Below, one piece after another: positions 20,344 through 30,602 of a stretch of DNA of 64,000 nt (position 1 is the first letter of the stretch; each line of letters begins with the position of its first letter). Under the pieces are notes generated by a model. That model did no database searches. It saw only the letters and a program-made list of their open reading frames with translations, and was not told the origin of the DNA. This DNA is from Sphingomonas aliaeris (GTDB lineage: Bacteria > Pseudomonadota > Alphaproteobacteria > Sphingomonadales > Sphingomonadaceae). Where the stretch lies: assembly GCF_016743815.1 (NCBI RefSeq), contig NZ_CP061035.1, forward strand, positions 1,118,501-1,182,500. Reading direction: 5' to 3'. The position numbers were made by a program, and so were the translations under genes.

Positions 20344-23139
20344 ATGGTTCGGCATATGATGTTCTTCGCGCTGCTCGCATCGGCGGGGGCTGCGCAGGCG
20401 GGGGACAAGCCGCTTTACGCGCCTGCGCCCGACTGGGTGAAGCCGGCGCCGCCGATCGATACGTCCAAGATCAAGGACGACACCCCCATCTTCCTGATCA
20501 TGGACAGCCAGCAGCGGCTGCAGGGCGACGAGGTGACGGTCTATGCCGAAACCGCGGCGCGGGTCGCGTCCACGCAGGTGCTGGATTCGCTCGGTACGGT
20601 CACGCTGCCGTGGCAGCCGGACAAGGGCGACCTGATCATCCATACCGCCGAGATCGTGCGCGGGAACGAGCGGATCGACCTGTTGAAGACGGGCGAGCGC
20701 TTCTCCGTCCTGCGGCGCGAGGCGCAACTGGAACAGCGCATGCTGAACGGCCTGCTGACCGCGACGATGCCGGTCGAGGGCCTGCGCGTCGGCGACGTGC
20801 TGCACCTGCGCTATTCGACGACGCAGAAGGATGCGGCGCTGAAGGGAGAGGTGCAGGCCTTTGCGCAGCTCGCCGCCGATCCGTTCCGTGCCGATTTCGG
20901 TCGCGTGCGGATGATCTGGCCCGTCAATCGCGACGTGAAGTGGAAAGCGGATGCGGCGGGCGTTACGCCCGTGGTGACAAAGGCCGGCGGCTTTTCGGAC
21001 CTGACGATCACGGTACCGCTGGCCAAGCAGCCCGAAATGCCGGGGGATTCGCCGTCGCGTTATCGGCATCTGCCCCTGTTGGAAGCGACAAGCTTTACGG
21101 ACTGGGCGGGCGTCTCCCGCGTAATGGCGCCCTTGTACGACACGACGGGCCTGATCGTTGCGGGTAGCCCCCTTGCGGGCGAAGTCGCGAAGATTGCCGC
21201 CGCGACGCCCGATCCGGTCAAGCGCGCCGCACTGGCGCTGGAACTCGTGCAGGACAAGGTCCGCTATCTGTTCAAAGGCATGGACGGCGGCAATTACGTC
21301 CCTCAAACGCCGACGCAGACATGGACGGTGCGCTACGGCGACTGCAAGGCGAAGACGCTGTTGCTGCTCGCGATGCTGCGCGGCCTGGGGATCGAGGCGG
21401 AGGCGGTGCTCGCCAACAGTCAGTTCGGTGACTGGGTGCCGCAGCGTCTGCCCTCGCCCGGCGCGTTCGATCATGTCCTCGTCCGTGCCACGATCGGGGC
21501 GGACAGCCTGTGGCTCGACGGTACGGGCAGCGGTTCTCTGCTCGCCGACATTCGCGACATCCCGCCGTTCCGCAACGTCCTGCCGTTGAAGGCCGCCGGC
21601 TCCGGCCTGATCGCCGTTCCGCTCAGCTTCAACAGCCGGCCCGATTTCGCCACGACACTGACGCGCGACGAAAGCGCGGGCGTCGGCTTCCCCGCGCCGT
21701 TCACGCTCGCGATAACGTTTCGGGGGCAGTTGGCGCAGGTGCTGCGCGCCGCGCAGGGTCAGATGAGCAAGGACCAGTTGGCCGGAATGGCGGCGAAGCT
21801 GGGCGAAACCTATGTCGGTTCCTCCACCAACGTAAGCCGCGCGCTGGTCTTCGATCCGGCTGCGGGAACGGCGACGATGACGATCGCCGGGGTGACCTAT
21901 CCGAACTGGGACCGCGAGAACGAACGCTATCGCACCACGATGGATTTCGGGCTCAAATCGATGAAGCTGGAGGCGGACCGGAGCCGGGTAGCGTGGCGCG
22001 ACATCCCGCTCAGCACCGGTGAAAAGGCCAATATCGTCCTTCATGCCAAGGTTCGCCTGCCGGATGGTGGCAAGGGCTTCGCGATGGAAGGCAATCCGAA
22101 GCTGTCCGCGATCCTTGCGGGCGGGCAAGTCGATCGGACCGCGACGCTAGCCGACGGCTGGGTGACCAGCGACATCGCGATCAAGACCGACGGCGGGGAG
22201 ATCGCAGCCGCCGACATTCCGGCGGCTCGGCAGAAGCTGGCCCAGACCAAGCAGCAATTGATCCGCTTGGTCGCGCCGGCGAATTATCCCGCGCCATGGG
22301 AGGTCGTGCGGGCAGGCAAGCCCGCGCACCGTTTCGACGCGATCCTGTCGGTCTACAAAGCAGGCATTGCCGATCAGCCGGAAAAAGCGGAGCCGTTCAC
22401 CAACCGCGCCTGGTTCCTGGAGCGTATTTACGAATGGCGTCCGGCGATCGACGACATCGGCCGCGCGATCGCGATCGATCCGACGGCGGACAGCCACCTG
22501 TGGCGTGGCCGCTTGTATTGGAGCATCGGCGAGATGGACAAGGCGCTGGCCGATATGCTGGAGGCGCGCAAGATCGATCCGGCATCCGATTCCGTGATCC
22601 AGCGGCTCGCCTTCCTGTACGGCGACCGCAAGGAATATGACAAAGGTCTGGCAATGCTGGATGCCCGGATCGAGGAGGGCGGCAAGGACAAGGCCAGCTT
22701 CATGATCGGCAAGGCGGAGCTGCTTGGGCTGTCGGGCCGCACCGACGATGCGCTCATGACGATCGATGCGGCGATCGCGTCCAAACCCGGCGATCCCGAT
22801 CTGCTCAACAGCCGGTGCTGGCTGAAAGGCACGATGAACGTGATGCTGGATACCGCGCTGAAGGATTGCACCAAGGCGATCGCGCTGGCGGACTCGGCGG
22901 AGAAGGTACTGGACAGCCGCGCTCTGGTCTATTTCCGGATGGGCCAGATGGATGATGCTTTGTCCGATTTGAATGCCGCTCTGGAACAGGATCCAAGTCT
23001 GTCCGCCAGCCTGTTCATGCGCGGGGTGATCCGCAAGAAGCAGGGCGATGCGAAAAATGCCGAAGTCGATCTGGCGGCGGCGCGGCTGATCCGCCCGTCG
23101 GTCGATCGCGATTATGCACGGTTCGGCATCGCACCGTAG
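20344..23139 (+). CDS. DUF3857/transglutaminase-like and TPR protein
   Basis: 931 residues with a signal peptide (residues 1-19). Residues about 50-240 match the DUF3857 beta-rich domain; about 260-420 a transglutaminase-like fold with the triad in RYGDCKAKTLLLLAMLRGLG (Cys), FDHVLV (His) and LWLDGTGSG (Asp); the last 230 residues are tetratricopeptide repeats. Family members are periplasmic; their substrates are unknown. The neighbours give no clue to its pathway. Confidence 0.88.
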   Translation: MVRHMMFFALLASAGAAQAGDKPLYAPAPDWVKPAPPIDTSKIKDDTPIFLIMDSQQRLQGDEVTVYAETAARVASTQVLDSLGTVTLPWQPDKGDLIIHTAEIVRGNERIDLLKTGERFSVLRREAQLEQRMLNGLLTATMPVEGLRVGDVLHLRYSTTQKDAALKGEVQAFAQLAADPFRADFGRVRMIWPVNRDVKWKADAAGVTPVVTKAGGFSDLTITVPLAKQPEMPGDSPSRYRHLPLLEATSFTDWAGVSRVMAPLYDTTGLIVAGSPLAGEVAKIAAATPDPVKRAALALELVQDKVRYLFKGMDGGNYVPQTPTQTWTVRYGDCKAKTLLLLAMLRGLGIEAEAVLANSQFGDWVPQRLPSPGAFDHVLVRATIGADSLWLDGTGSGSLLADIRDIPPFRNVLPLKAAGSGLIAVPLSFNSRPDFATTLTRDESAGVGFPAPFTLAITFRGQLAQVLRAAQGQMSKDQLAGMAAKLGETYVGSSTNVSRALVFDPAAGTATMTIAGVTYPNWDRENERYRTTMDFGLKSMKLEADRSRVAWRDIPLSTGEKANIVLHAKVRLPDGGKGFAMEGNPKLSAILAGGQVDRTATLADGWVTSDIAIKTDGGEIAAADIPAARQKLAQTKQQLIRLVAPANYPAPWEVVRAGKPAHRFDAILSVYKAGIADQPEKAEPFTNRAWFLERIYEWRPAIDDIGRAIAIDPTADSHLWRGRLYWSIGEMDKALADMLEARKIDPASDSVIQRLAFLYGDRKEYDKGLAMLDARIEEGGKDKASFMIGKAELLGLSGRTDDALMTIDAAIASKPGDPDLLNSRCWLKGTMNVMLDTALKDCTKAIALADSAEKVLDSRALVYFRMGQMDDALSDLNAALEQDPSLSASLFMRGVIRKKQGDAKNAEVDLAAARLIRPSVDRDYARFGIAP

Positions 23140-23184
23140 GAGTCGTTCGGAGAATCTTCACCTCGCGGGATTACGCCCCGTGGA

Positions 23185-24135
23185 ATGGCCTCCGTCTTCC
23201 TGACCATCGACACCGAAATTGCGTGGCGACATCACGTCGCGGGGCTCGAAATGCCGACCCTGTTCGAGCGATCGATCGAACCCGCAGGGGTCGGCGTCAC
23301 GTACCAATTGGGCATGCTCAATCGGTATGGGCTGAAGGCGTGCTTCTTCGTCGATCCGATGCCCGCTTTGTTGTTCGGGCTGGAGCCGTTCAAGCGACTG
23401 GTCGGCATGATCCGCGATGCGGGCCAGGAAGTTCAGTTGCATCTGCATCCCAATTGGACGGGCGCGAAGAGGGGCGATCGCGGGGCGGCGCATGCCCGTT
23501 TCGAGATGGTCGAATATGACGAAGGCGACCAGGCGGCGTTGATCGCCGGCGCGCGTGATCTGCTGATGGCGGCGGGCGCGGAAGCGCCGGTGGCGTATCG
23601 CAGCGGCAGCTATGCCGCGAACGACGCGACATTGCGGGCGCTGCATCGCAACGGCTTGCGCTATGACAGCAGCCATAACGGCGCCGAACATCCCTGGCCC
23701 AGCCTGATCGACCTGCCGCTGCGTCAAATCGCGCCTGTCGCGCATCAGGGTGTCGTCGAAGTTCCGGTGACGGTGATCGAGGACCGGCCCGGTTCACTGC
23801 GAAACTTCCAGATATGTGCCTTGTCGAGCGGCGAGATGCTGGCCGCGCTGGATCATGCGGTGGATCACGATCATGCCGCGGTGACGATCGTCAGCCACAG
23901 TTTCGAACTCGCCAACCGGTCGGGCACACGTGCGAACAGCGTACATGTACGCCGGTTCGAGGGGCTGTGCGCCATGTTGGCGCAGCGCACCGCCCGGCTG
24001 CCGACGACCCATTTCGCCGATGCGGACCTGCGCCTGGACAGCGCGGACGAGCCGCTCGGCCCCAATCCGTTGCGCGCGAGCTGGCGGCACGCCGAACAAT
24101 TATGGTCGAACGTGATCGAGGAACGCGCCGCGTGA
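23185..24135 (+). CDS. NodB-type polysaccharide deacetylase-like protein
   Basis: 316 residues. LTIDTE (residues 6-11) and QLHLHPNW (about 93-100) correspond to the metal-binding Asp and His motifs of NodB-fold deacetylases; FRSGSYA-like YRSGSYAAND (about 138) fits motif 3. No signal peptide is evident, so it may act on a cytoplasmic sugar or lipid-linked precursor. Its TGA overlaps the next GTG, coupling it to an acetyltransferase. Confidence 0.8.
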   Translation: MASVFLTIDTEIAWRHHVAGLEMPTLFERSIEPAGVGVTYQLGMLNRYGLKACFFVDPMPALLFGLEPFKRLVGMIRDAGQEVQLHLHPNWTGAKRGDRGAAHARFEMVEYDEGDQAALIAGARDLLMAAGAEAPVAYRSGSYAANDATLRALHRNGLRYDSSHNGAEHPWPSLIDLPLRQIAPVAHQGVVEVPVTVIEDRPGSLRNFQICALSSGEMLAALDHAVDHDHAAVTIVSHSFELANRSGTRANSVHVRRFEGLCAMLAQRTARLPTTHFADADLRLDSADEPLGPNPLRASWRHAEQLWSNVIEERAA

Positions 24136-25061
24136 CCGGGGTCGCCCCCGGAGCCGTGCCGCTTCCGCTGAGGTTCCAGATCGGGGCGCGGACGCTAGGC
24201 TCGATCCCGAGAAGGCTGGTGCGCGTTCCGCTCGATCTGGCGGATGTGCTGGACGGCCGCTTGCCGATGCTGCCGCCGCTGGACGCATCGGCGGACGGAT
24301 ATCTGATCACGTCGTTGCCGGAGGACCGGCTGGACGCGATGCGCTTCGTCGGCAGCGGGAAGATCGCCTTCGTCCGGCAACGGTATGTTCGCTACCATGC
24401 CGACCTGTCGATCGGCCACGACGCCTATCTGGCGAAGCTGTCGGGGAACACGCGCGGCGGGCTGAAGCGCAAGACGAAGAAGATCGCCGGGCTTTCGGGC
24501 GGAGAGCTTTGCGTACGGCGGTTCCGTGCCACAGAGGATATGGGCGAGTTCCATGTGATCGCGCGCGGTATCTCCGCCACGACCTATCAGGAAAAGCTGC
24601 TCGGTTCCGGCCTGCCCGACGATGCCGGCTTTGTCCGGCGGATGTACGAGATGGCGGCGGCGGATCGCATCCGCGCGTGGCTGCTATACATCGGCGGAAA
24701 GCCGGCAGCGTACTTATACTGTCCGATTCATGATGGTACGGTTATCTATCAGTTCGTCGGGCATGATCCGGTCTTCGCCGACCTGTCGCCGGGGAGCGTG
24801 CTGCATCTGGCGGCGATGCGAGACCTGCACGACGAGGGAGGGCTGACCCGCTTTGATTTCACGGAAGGCGAGGGACAGCACAAGCGCCAGCTTTCGACCG
24901 GGGGTGTCGCCTGCGTCGATCTGCTGCTGTTGCGACCGTCGATCGCCAATCGCGCGACGATGCTGGCGATCGGCTCGTTCGACCGCGGCACGGCGTTTGC
25001 CAAGCGCGTGGTTCGAAAGCACGATCTGGGCGGTCTGGTGCGGAAGATCCGGCGCGCGTGA
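24132..25061 (+). CDS. CelD/BcsL-type GNAT acyltransferase
   Basis: 309 residues. The core HDAYLAKLSGNTRGGLKRKTKK, the LYIGGKPAAYLYCPIHDGT strand and the C-terminal YQFVGHDPVFADLSPGSVLH plus RFDFTEGEGQHKRQL match the Acetyltransf_6 (CelD-like) group, which includes cellulose and exopolysaccharide biosynthesis acyltransferases. GTG at 24132 overlaps the deacetylase stop, so I start it there rather than at the longer ORF upstream. The pair may swap acyl groups on one glycan; that is inference. Confidence 0.8.
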   Translation: MTGVAPGAVPLPLRFQIGARTLGSIPRRLVRVPLDLADVLDGRLPMLPPLDASADGYLITSLPEDRLDAMRFVGSGKIAFVRQRYVRYHADLSIGHDAYLAKLSGNTRGGLKRKTKKIAGLSGGELCVRRFRATEDMGEFHVIARGISATTYQEKLLGSGLPDDAGFVRRMYEMAAADRIRAWLLYIGGKPAAYLYCPIHDGTVIYQFVGHDPVFADLSPGSVLHLAAMRDLHDEGGLTRFDFTEGEGQHKRQLSTGGVACVDLLLLRPSIANRATMLAIGSFDRGTAFAKRVVRKHDLGGLVRKIRRA

Positions 25062-25088
25062 TCGCTGTTGCTGGTATAGGACGACGGC

Positions 25089-25715
25089 ATGCACCTGCGC
25101 GCCGAAGCCCTGATCCTGTCGATCCGTCAGCACGGGGAGAATCACGCCATCGTCCGCGCCCTGACCGCGGCGCATGGTCTACAGGCGGGCTATGTTCGCG
25201 GCGGGCGGTCGCGGCGGATCCGGCCGATCCTGCAGCCCGCCAACCTGGTGCTGGGCGAGTGGCGCGCACGGACCGAAGAGCAATTGGCCGGGCTGACCGT
25301 GGAGCTGATCCACAGCCGCGCTCCGCTGTATGCCGAGCCCCTGCCGGCCGCGGCGCTCGAATGGGTCACCGCGCTGACCGCGACGGCTTTGCCGGAGGGG
25401 CTGCCCTATCCCCGTCTTTATGCCGCACTCGACGGTGTGATCGGCGCGATCGAAGCGGCTCCGGCAGCGCGTGGCTGGGCGGTGGCGCTGGCGCGGTACG
25501 AACTGCTGATGCTCGCGGAACTCGGCTATGGCCCGGAAATGGATGATTTGCCGGAGATATTGCGCACCGGGGGCGAGGCGGGATGGGCCGATATCATGGC
25601 CGCACTGAAGGTGACGGGCGCCGGTTTGGAGGCGGATATCCTGACCGACCGGCGCGCGGAGACGCTGAGCGGACGCGCGCGCCTGATCGAACGGCTGAAA
25701 AGGGCGGTTGCGTGA
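25089..25715 (+). CDS. recO: DNA repair protein RecO
   Basis: 208 residues. The N-terminal OB fold is recognisable ([48 protein letters not shown]), followed by a helical domain. RecO works with RecR to load RecA on gaps. It is a little shorter than the enteric protein, as usual in this group. Confidence 0.92.
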   Translation: MHLRAEALILSIRQHGENHAIVRALTAAHGLQAGYVRGGRSRRIRPILQPANLVLGEWRARTEEQLAGLTVELIHSRAPLYAEPLPAAALEWVTALTATALPEGLPYPRLYAALDGVIGAIEAAPAARGWAVALARYELLMLAELGYGPEMDDLPEILRTGGEAGWADIMAALKVTGAGLEADILTDRRAETLSGRARLIERLKRAVA

Positions 25716-25764
25716 GGGGCGAGGGCTGGGCAAAGGCACGGCATATTGTTTCGGGGGCACTCAC

Positions 25765-26823
25765 ATGGCTTTGATCGCGATTCTGCCCGGTGACGGGATC
25801 GGCCCCGAGGTGACTGCCGAGGCTGTGCGCGTGCTCGACGCGCTGTCGCTCGACCTGACGTTCGAGGAGGCTTTGGTCGGGGGGGCGGCGTATCACGCGA
25901 CCGGCCATCCTCTTCCGGCTGAAACGCTCGATCTGGCCAAGCGCGCCGATGCGATCCTGTTCGGCGCCGTTGGCGATCCGAGTTGCGACGCGCTGGAACG
26001 GTCGCTGCGGCCCGAACAGGCGATTCTGGGATTGCGCAAGGAACTCGCCTTGTTCGCGAACCTGCGCCCGGCCAAGCTGTTCCCGGGGCTGGAGGACGCG
26101 TCTGCGCTGAAACCGGAGGTGGCGGCGGCGATCGACATGGTGATCGTGCGCGAACTGAACGGCGACGTCTATTTCGGCGAAAAGGGCTTTCGGACGAACG
26201 CGGCGGGCAATCGCGAAGGCTATGACGTCATGTCCTATGACGAGGCGGAGGTGCTGCGCATCGCGCATGTCGGCTTCCGCACCGCGCAGAAACGCGGCGG
26301 CAAACTCTGTTCCGTCGATAAGGCCAACGTTCTGGAAACGTCGCAGCTGTGGCGCGACGTGGTGATCGAGGTTTCGGCGCTGTACCCCGACGTCGCACTG
26401 ACTCACATGTATGTCGACAATGCCGCGATGCAGCTGGTGCGCAACCCGGGCCAGTTCGACGTGATCGTCACCGGCAATCTGTTCGGCGACATCCTGTCCG
26501 ATCAGGCAAGCATGTGCGCCGGATCGATCGGCATGCTACCCTCCGCCTCGCTGGATGCGAACGGCAAGGGGCTGTATGAACCGATCCACGGCAGCGCGCC
26601 GGACATTGCAGGACAGGGCAAGGCCAATCCCTGCGCAACAATTCTGTCGGCGGCGATGCTGTTGCGCCACTCGCTCGGACTTGATGCGGCGGCGGACAGG
26701 ATCGAGGCTGCGGTCGGCAAGGCGCTGACTGATGGTGCACGGACTGCGGATCTGGGGGGCTCGCTGTCGACGCGGGCAATGGGCGACGCGGTGCTGGCCG
26801 CGCTTGAGGGGCTAAAGGCATGA
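25765..26823 (+). CDS. leuB: 3-isopropylmalate dehydrogenase
   Basis: 352 residues; NAD-dependent oxidative decarboxylase of leucine synthesis. It has [19 protein letters not shown] at the start, substrate residues in [31 protein letters not shown], and the signature [23 protein letters not shown] 25765 is the family start. Its TGA overlaps the glycosyltransferase ATG. leuC and leuD are not nearby. Confidence 0.96.
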   Translation: MALIAILPGDGIGPEVTAEAVRVLDALSLDLTFEEALVGGAAYHATGHPLPAETLDLAKRADAILFGAVGDPSCDALERSLRPEQAILGLRKELALFANLRPAKLFPGLEDASALKPEVAAAIDMVIVRELNGDVYFGEKGFRTNAAGNREGYDVMSYDEAEVLRIAHVGFRTAQKRGGKLCSVDKANVLETSQLWRDVVIEVSALYPDVALTHMYVDNAAMQLVRNPGQFDVIVTGNLFGDILSDQASMCAGSIGMLPSASLDANGKGLYEPIHGSAPDIAGQGKANPCATILSAAMLLRHSLGLDAAADRIEAAVGKALTDGARTADLGGSLSTRAMGDAVLAALEGLKA

Positions 26824-27921
26824 GCGATACGCTGGAACTATCGGTCGTCATCCCGACCTTCAACGAGATCGAAGAACGTACCCCTGCTCGTGGCGAAGCT
26901 GGATGCGGCGCTGGCGGGACGCAACTGGGAAGCGATCTTCGTCGACGACAACAGCCCCGACGGCACGGCCGATGCCGCGCGCGAGATCGGGCGGCGCGAT
27001 CCACGCGTTCGCGTGATCCAGCGGATCGGCCGGCGCGGTCTGTCGTCCGCGTGTATCGAGGGGATGTGCGCGACCGCCGCCCCCGTCGTCGCGGTGATCG
27101 ATGGCGATCTTCAGCATGACGAGACGATCCTGCCTGCGATGCTCGACGCGTTGCAGGCCGACGCGGCGCTCGACGTGGTGATCGGGTCGCGTTTCGTGTC
27201 GGGCGGCGGCACCGGCGATTGGGACAGCGACCGCGTCGCCAAGTCCGCCTTCGCGACGAAGCTGTCGCGCCAGGTGCTGAAGGCCGATCTCAGCGACCCG
27301 ATGAGCGGTTTCTTCATGATCCGCACGGAAATCGTCCGCGAACTCACGCCGCACCTGAACGCGATCGGGTTCAAGATTTTGCTCGACCTGATGACCGGGT
27401 CGCCGCGCCCGCTCAAATTCCTTGAGCTGCCCTACACCTTCCGTGTCCGTACCGAGGGTGAGAGCAAGCTCGATCACGTCGTCGCGATGGAATATCTCAT
27501 CGCGATCTACGACCGGATGTTCGGGCGGATCATCCCCGTGCGCTTCGCGATGTTCTCCGCGATCGGCGCGCTGGGTGCCCTGGTCCATTTCATCGTGCTC
27601 GGCCCATTGTTCAAGGAATTCGGCATGAGCTTCCTCGGTGCGACGATCGTCGCCACGATGGTCGCGATGACGTTCAACTTCTTCCTCAACAACGCTTTGA
27701 CGTACCGCGACAGCCGCCTGAAGGGCGCGCGACAGTTGCTCGACGGCTGGCTGACCTTCTGCCTCGTCTGCTCGGTCGGCGCGGTCGCGAATATCGGCGT
27801 TGCGGCATTCCTGTACGATGCCAAGGCGGACACCTGGGCGGTATCGGCACTGGCCGGGATCGCGGTCAGCGCGGTGTGGAATTACGCGCTGTCGTCGCGG
27901 TTTACATGGGGCCGATACTGA
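26820..27921 (+). CDS. GT2 glycosyltransferase fused to a GtrA domain, with a frameshift
   Basis: About 366 residues once corrected. The N-terminal GT2 domain ([42 protein letters not shown]) matches polyprenyl- or dolichyl-phosphate mannose synthases; the C-terminal 120 residues (from about 245) have four helices of a GtrA membrane domain. An extra A near 26872 (ATCGAAGAACG for ATCGAGAACG) breaks the frame after TFNEIE; the second frame resumes [18 protein letters not shown]. The domain pair and the PMT gene beside it suggest it supplies a lipid-linked sugar for protein mannosylation. Confidence 0.88.
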
Positions 27922-27975
27922 TCATCGGGCGACGTTAGGCTCTCCCCGACCCGTTCGCGACGGGCCATCACGCCC

Positions 27976-29223
27976 TTAAGGCCAGGTCGGGAACCACATC
28001 CAGCGGCGGAACGCCTCCGCATCGGGAAGCGCCGCCGCGGACAGGATCGGGTAGAAATACACGAACAGCACCGCGGATACGGCCACGGACGCCGTATCCC
28101 AATGCCTGCCGCGGCCTCGCGGATCGTCAAGCGCCGCAGCCAATGCCAGGCACAGGAAGATCGACGACGGATAGTAATAATAATAGAATCCCAACGACTT
28201 CGGGATAATCGCCCAGATCGCCAGCGACGCGACCCAGACCGATCCGATGCCCAGCAGCGTCACCGACCGGCGCCGCCACCCCGCCCATAAGCAATAGGCG
28301 ACAGCGACCAGGCCGCCCCACATCACCGCCGGATTGCCGATCAGCAGCACGCCGCGCTGCGCCCCGTCGACCAGCTCGTAGAGATACCAGATCGGGCGGA
28401 TCATCAGCGGCCACGTCCACCAACTCGATTGATAGGTGTGCGCCGGCAGGACCTGGGTCTGTTGCAGGTACATCGTCCATTGGAACGGCAGCAGCGTGGA
28501 CGGCGTCAGCGGATCGCGCGCGTAGAAGAACGCCGGCGCGAACGTCAGCAGATAGGTCACGACGCTGACCAGACCGAGCGTCGCAAGCGCCGGGATCGGT
28601 CGCATCCCCTGCCAATGCACCCCGCCGCGGGATGCGTCATACCGGCGGACAAGCAGGAAACCGATGCCCGCAAACGCGATATCGGGCGCGGCCGTCCACT
28701 TTACCCCGACCGCCAGCCCCAACAGCACGCTGCCCAATATCCAGTGGCGCCACGCCCGATCCGGTGGCGCAAAAGCGGATCGTATCAGCGCGAGCATGCC
28801 GAGGATGAGAAACGCAGCCATGAACCCGTCCAGCATGCCGATCCGCGCCTGGACGAAGACCGTGCCGTTCAGCACGACCAGCAACGCCCCGATGGCCGCC
28901 GGCCGGACGCGGTGGAACAGTTCCCAAAGGATCCAGAAGACCCCCAGCACCACCGCCGTCGCCGCGACGCTCGACAGGAGCCGCCAGCCATATTGATTGT
29001 CGCCCAACAGCCGGATGCCGAGCGCGATCAGCGACTTGCCGAGCATAGGATGTTCGATGTTCGCCGGCCCGTCGAGCGTCATCAGGATACGAGCCGCACG
29101 AACGTAATGCACTTCGTCGAACAGCAGGATGCTCGGACGCGATATGTTGAGCGTGAACAGGAATTGCGCCGCTGCGCCGATCGCCGTCGCGATCATGATC
29201 GGGCGGGGTCGGGGGGCAGCCAT
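27976..29223 (-). CDS. PMT-family membrane mannosyltransferase
   Basis: 415 residues with about ten membrane helices. The first lumenal loop carries the acidic pair FDEVHYVRAA and the following EHPMLGKSLIALGIRLLGDN, the core signature of GT39 protein O-mannosyltransferases (Pmt1 and bacterial PMT). It ends in a Trp-rich tail. I start it at ATG 29223 (MAAPRPRPIM); a longer ORF upstream is out of character. It is convergent with the GT2-GtrA gene, with 54 bases between the stops. Confidence 0.87.
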   Translation of the reverse strand: MAAPRPRPIMIATAIGAAAQFLFTLNISRPSILLFDEVHYVRAARILMTLDGPANIEHPMLGKSLIALGIRLLGDNQYGWRLLSSVAATAVVLGVFWILWELFHRVRPAAIGALLVVLNGTVFVQARIGMLDGFMAAFLILGMLALIRSAFAPPDRAWRHWILGSVLLGLAVGVKWTAAPDIAFAGIGFLLVRRYDASRGGVHWQGMRPIPALATLGLVSVVTYLLTFAPAFFYARDPLTPSTLLPFQWTMYLQQTQVLPAHTYQSSWWTWPLMIRPIWYLYELVDGAQRGVLLIGNPAVMWGGLVAVAYCLWAGWRRRSVTLLGIGSVWVASLAIWAIIPKSLGFYYYYYPSSIFLCLALAAALDDPRGRGRHWDTASVAVSAVLFVYFYPILSAAALPDAEAFRRWMWFPTWP

Positions 29224-29380
29224 CGTCCCGCTATTCCTGCTTACCCGCCGTCTTACAAGCTTTGGTCGTCTTCCACCGCGCCCGACGCCCACGGTTCGCC
29301 GCGGGATGACGTGGCGGCGGCGTGGACCGCCAACCCGGTAGAGGTTGACGTGGCCTCCCCCTCCCGGCAAAGCGTGCGCC

Positions 29381-30589
29381 ATGAAACGCCGCACCGGACA
29401 GAATCCCGACATCACCCGCACCTGGCGCCCCGCGACGCAGGCCGTCCGCGGCGGCACCGCGCGCAGCGAATTCGGCGAGACGTCGGAAGCGCTCTTCCTG
29501 ACGTCGGGCTACGCCTATGATTGTGCTGCCGACGCCGCGGCGCGGTTTGCCGGCGAACAGGTCGGGATGACCTATTCGCGGCTGCAGAACCCGACCGTGC
29601 AGATGCTCGAAGATCGTATCGCGTTGCTCGAAGGGGCGGAGGCGTGCCGGTCTATGGCCACGGGCATGGCGGCGATGACGGCGGTTCTGCTCTGTCAGCT
29701 GGAACAGGGCGATCATCTGGTCGGCGGGCGTGCTGCGTTCGGGTCGTGCCGCTGGCTCACCGACACGCTGTTGCCCAAGTTCGGCATACAAACGACGATC
29801 GTCGATGCGCGCGATCCGCAGGCGTTCGCGGACGCGGTGCAGCCGAAGACGAAGGTCTTCTTCTTCGAAACCCCGGCCAATCCGACGATGGATATAGCCG
29901 ACATGGCCGCGATCTGCGACATCGCCAAAAGGCACGGCATCACCACCGTCGTGGACAATGCCTTCGCCACCCCGGCCTTGCAGCGCCCGATGGAATTCGG
30001 CGCGGATGTCACCGCCTATAGCGCGACCAAGATGATGGACGGGCAGGGGCGTGTCCTGGCTGGAGCGGTGTGCGGGACGGCCACATTCATTAACGACGTG
30101 CTGTTGCCCTTCACGCGCAACACCGGTCCCACGCTCAGCGCGTTCAATGCGTGGGTGGTGCTGAAGGGTCTGGAAACGCTCGACCTCCGCATCAACCGCC
30201 AGAGCGAAAATTCGCTGAAGGTCGGCCGTTTTCTGGAAAAGCGCGTGCCCCGCATCCTGCACCCCGGGCTTCCCAGTCATCCACAGCACGACCTCGCGAT
30301 GCGCCAGATGAGCGCTTGCGGCCCGATCTTCGCGTTCGAGGTGGAGGGTGGCCGCGCACAGGCGCATGGGCTGCTCGACGCGCTGGAACTGGTCGATATC
30401 TCGAACAATATCGGTGATTCGCGGTCGCTGATGACGCATCCGTCCTCGACCACGCATTACGGCGTCGCGGAGGATAAGCGGATCGAGATGGGCGTGACGG
30501 AGAATCTGTTGCGGCTGAACGTCGGGCTGGAGGATCCGGAGGACGTGATCGCCGATCTCGACCAGGCATTGACGAAGGTCGGCCTGTGA
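29381..30589 (+). CDS. metZ: O-succinylhomoserine sulfhydrylase
   Basis: 402 residues; a Cys/Met metabolism PLP enzyme that makes homocysteine from O-succinylhomoserine and sulfide. The PLP lysine is in YSATKMMDGQGRVLAGAV; SRLQNPTVQMLEDRIALLEG, VDNAFATPALQRP and LMTHPSSTTHYGV are typical. The DGQGRVLAGAVCG text favours MetZ over MetB or MetC. I see no SAM riboswitch in the 150-base leader, though GAGG-N9-CCTC can form a small hairpin 25 bases before the ATG. Confidence 0.92.
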   Translation: MKRRTGQNPDITRTWRPATQAVRGGTARSEFGETSEALFLTSGYAYDCAADAAARFAGEQVGMTYSRLQNPTVQMLEDRIALLEGAEACRSMATGMAAMTAVLLCQLEQGDHLVGGRAAFGSCRWLTDTLLPKFGIQTTIVDARDPQAFADAVQPKTKVFFFETPANPTMDIADMAAICDIAKRHGITTVVDNAFATPALQRPMEFGADVTAYSATKMMDGQGRVLAGAVCGTATFINDVLLPFTRNTGPTLSAFNAWVVLKGLETLDLRINRQSENSLKVGRFLEKRVPRILHPGLPSHPQHDLAMRQMSACGPIFAFEVEGGRAQAHGLLDALELVDISNNIGDSRSLMTHPSSTTHYGVAEDKRIEMGVTENLLRLNVGLEDPEDVIADLDQALTKVGL

Positions 30590-30602
30590 CCGGGGGCCGC
30601 AA

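Noticed and set aside
20272-22128. Long ORF antisense to the DUF3857 gene
   Set aside because: Same shadow pattern, no domain; sense gene has signal peptide and catalytic triad.
29224-29380. SAM riboswitch before metZ
   Set aside because: No SAM-II or SAM/SAH consensus core could be found; only short GC hairpins.
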